Shown one piece after another: positions 63,254-64,000 of a DNA stretch of 64,000 nt. Source of the stretch: Eutreptiella sp. 'Long Island Sound 2002' (taxonomy: Eukaryota; Euglenozoa; Euglenophyceae; Eutreptiales; Eutreptiaceae); assembly GCA_964036045.1 (NCBI GenBank), contig OZ038379.1, positions 75,225,992 through 75,289,991 on the forward strand, read 5' to 3'. The position numbers and the translations under genes were made by a program. The notes beneath the pieces are model-generated. The model saw only the letters and a program-made list of their open reading frames with translations. It made no database searches and had not been told where the DNA came from. How positions within the stretch are numbered: the first letter of the stretch is position 1; each line of letters starts with the position of its first letter.

Positions 63254-64000
63254 CTATGTGTAAGAGACGCCCGGTGCACACTTGCCGAAGAGCTGGAAAT
63301 TGGAACGTTTCGCCGAAGTCTGTGGACGTTGCGGGGGGGCCTGCGGAGGCAGCAATGACCCAAACTGCGGCCTCTCCGGCGGGGGGGCGGACTGAGACGC
63401 ACGGCGCTGGAGCAATGAACCGTACTGCGGGGTGGGGCACGGCCGCTTCGGGGCGCGAGCCAATGGGAGGAGGGAGGAGCGGCGGTGCCTGCTATACTGG
63501 GTCAGTGTCACCTGATCACTTGCTGGAGGGGGCAGTGGCCGACGAGGCACAGGTTGTGGGGCCGGCTTGGGGATACGGGGGGGTTTTGGGATAGCACACA
63601 GGATTTCAAGCACCACTGCTGCATGCTCCTCGTCCCTGGAAAGGAAATGCGAACGGCTAATTCGCATGCCCTCCTGCCACACCCGCAAGGGGTTTTTCTT
63701 CGGCTGCTGAACCGCAAACCGGTACATCGCACAGCGGTTCAGCACCCCGTCTACGAAATACTCAACCCCACCCCCGTGATTCTCCCGGATGAGCTGCAAT
63801 GTTTTGGCACTGTAGGGCCCGTGAACAGTGGATTTGGGGGGGGTGGGGGGGTCCTTGGGTACGTACTTGGGGGGTTGTGGGGGGGATGGCGGTGGAACGG
63901 CAGTGCACATCAGGGCCTCCTCCACGGCTTCCGGGGCTACCAGGTATGGGGTTGAGGTAACGTGGGGTCTCGGTGGAGGACTTACTGGCGTTGGAGAGGT
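63254..64000 (-). CDS. Unrecognised protein, C-terminal part (runs off the window)
   Basis: The minus-strand frame is open from the window edge to a stop at 63,254. A Pro-rich start is followed by a folded-looking segment (GVEYFVDGVLNRCAMYRFAV ... NPLRVWQEGMRISRSHFLS ... AAVVLEILCAI, about 63,800-63,590). A Pro/Arg/Ser-rich tail with two QYGSLL / QFGSLLP repeats follows. No family is recognised. It ends about 100 bp before the 88-bp array that precedes the helicase gene, so it may be an upstream gene of the same unit. Confidence 0.45.
   Translation of the reverse strand, partial: TSPTPVSPPPRPHVTSTPYLVAPEAVEEALMCTAVPPPSPPQPPKYVPKDPPTPPKSTVHGPYSAKTLQLIRENHGGGVEYFVDGVLNRCAMYRFAVQQPKKNPLRVWQEGMRISRSHFLSRDEEHAAVVLEILCAIPKPPRIPKPAPQPVPRRPLPPPASDQVTLTQYSRHRRSSLLPLARAPKRPCPTPQYGSLLQRRASQSAPPPERPQFGSLLPPQAPPQRPQTSAKRSNFQLFGKCAPGVSYT

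Overview
This is eukaryotic nuclear DNA, GC-rich, most likely from a unicellular alga or similar protist that I cannot name. The evidence is spliced coding blocks with GT...AG introns, eukaryotic transposon families (piggyBac-like, hAT-like, an EN-RT LINE, an algal-type reverse transcriptase), OTU and USP deubiquitinase folds, a UPF1-like helicase, an 8.5-kb satellite and a TTAGGG telomere-type tract. I see no rRNA, no CRISPR array and no ordinary housekeeping gene. Nearly everything recognisable is mobile or repetitive, and much of it is broken.

Layout. 0-2.5 kb: a 1.1-kb non-autonomous hAT-type element with an 8-bp target duplication; an inverted paralog of its empty site lies beside it. 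2.5-7.1 kb: nothing recognised. 7.1-9.9 kb: one end of a TIR family, two foldback units and TG-rich microsatellites. 10-14.7 kb: fragments of at least three piggyBac-like copies (P1, P2, P7). 14.7-25.2 kb: a minus-strand LINE (ORF1-like part 25.2-23.4, ORF2 with endonuclease and truncated RT 18.7-14.7) split by a 4.7-kb TIR element (18,669-23,362). That element carries a transposase-like pseudogene and a broken 2-oxoglutarate dioxygenase-like gene. 26-26.9 kb: a 93-bp minisatellite. 28-29.1 kb: piggyBac-like fragment P6. 30.3-39.1 kb: a reverse transcriptase gene split by a 7.8-kb piggyBac-like element (31,101-38,881), which is itself split by a 1.9-kb deletion derivative of the same family in inverse orientation (32,738-34,650). 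Both insertions are into CATATG and can be undone in silico at a TA.

39.2-64 kb: a second transposase-like remnant, then a minus-strand gene block. It runs OTU protease, USP protease, zinc finger, hAT-type transposase (48.3-40.7 kb), the roughly 400-copy 20/21-bp satellite (49.6-58.1 kb), a 243-bp duplication, interstitial telomere repeats, and an SF1 (UPF1-like) helicase gene (62.8-59.3 kb). The OTU/USP/hAT gene and the helicase gene are both preceded by the same 88-bp minisatellite, so they may share regulation or belong to one large mobile unit. This is the best candidate for an undescribed system: a hAT transposase gene carrying two different deubiquitinase folds, with a helicase partner.

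Recurrent themes: in-frame stops inside recognisable proteins are mostly TAG; several other frame breaks sit at long G/C homopolymers; arrays of palindromic decamers (TTCGTACGAA, TTCACGTGAA) recur at element edges.
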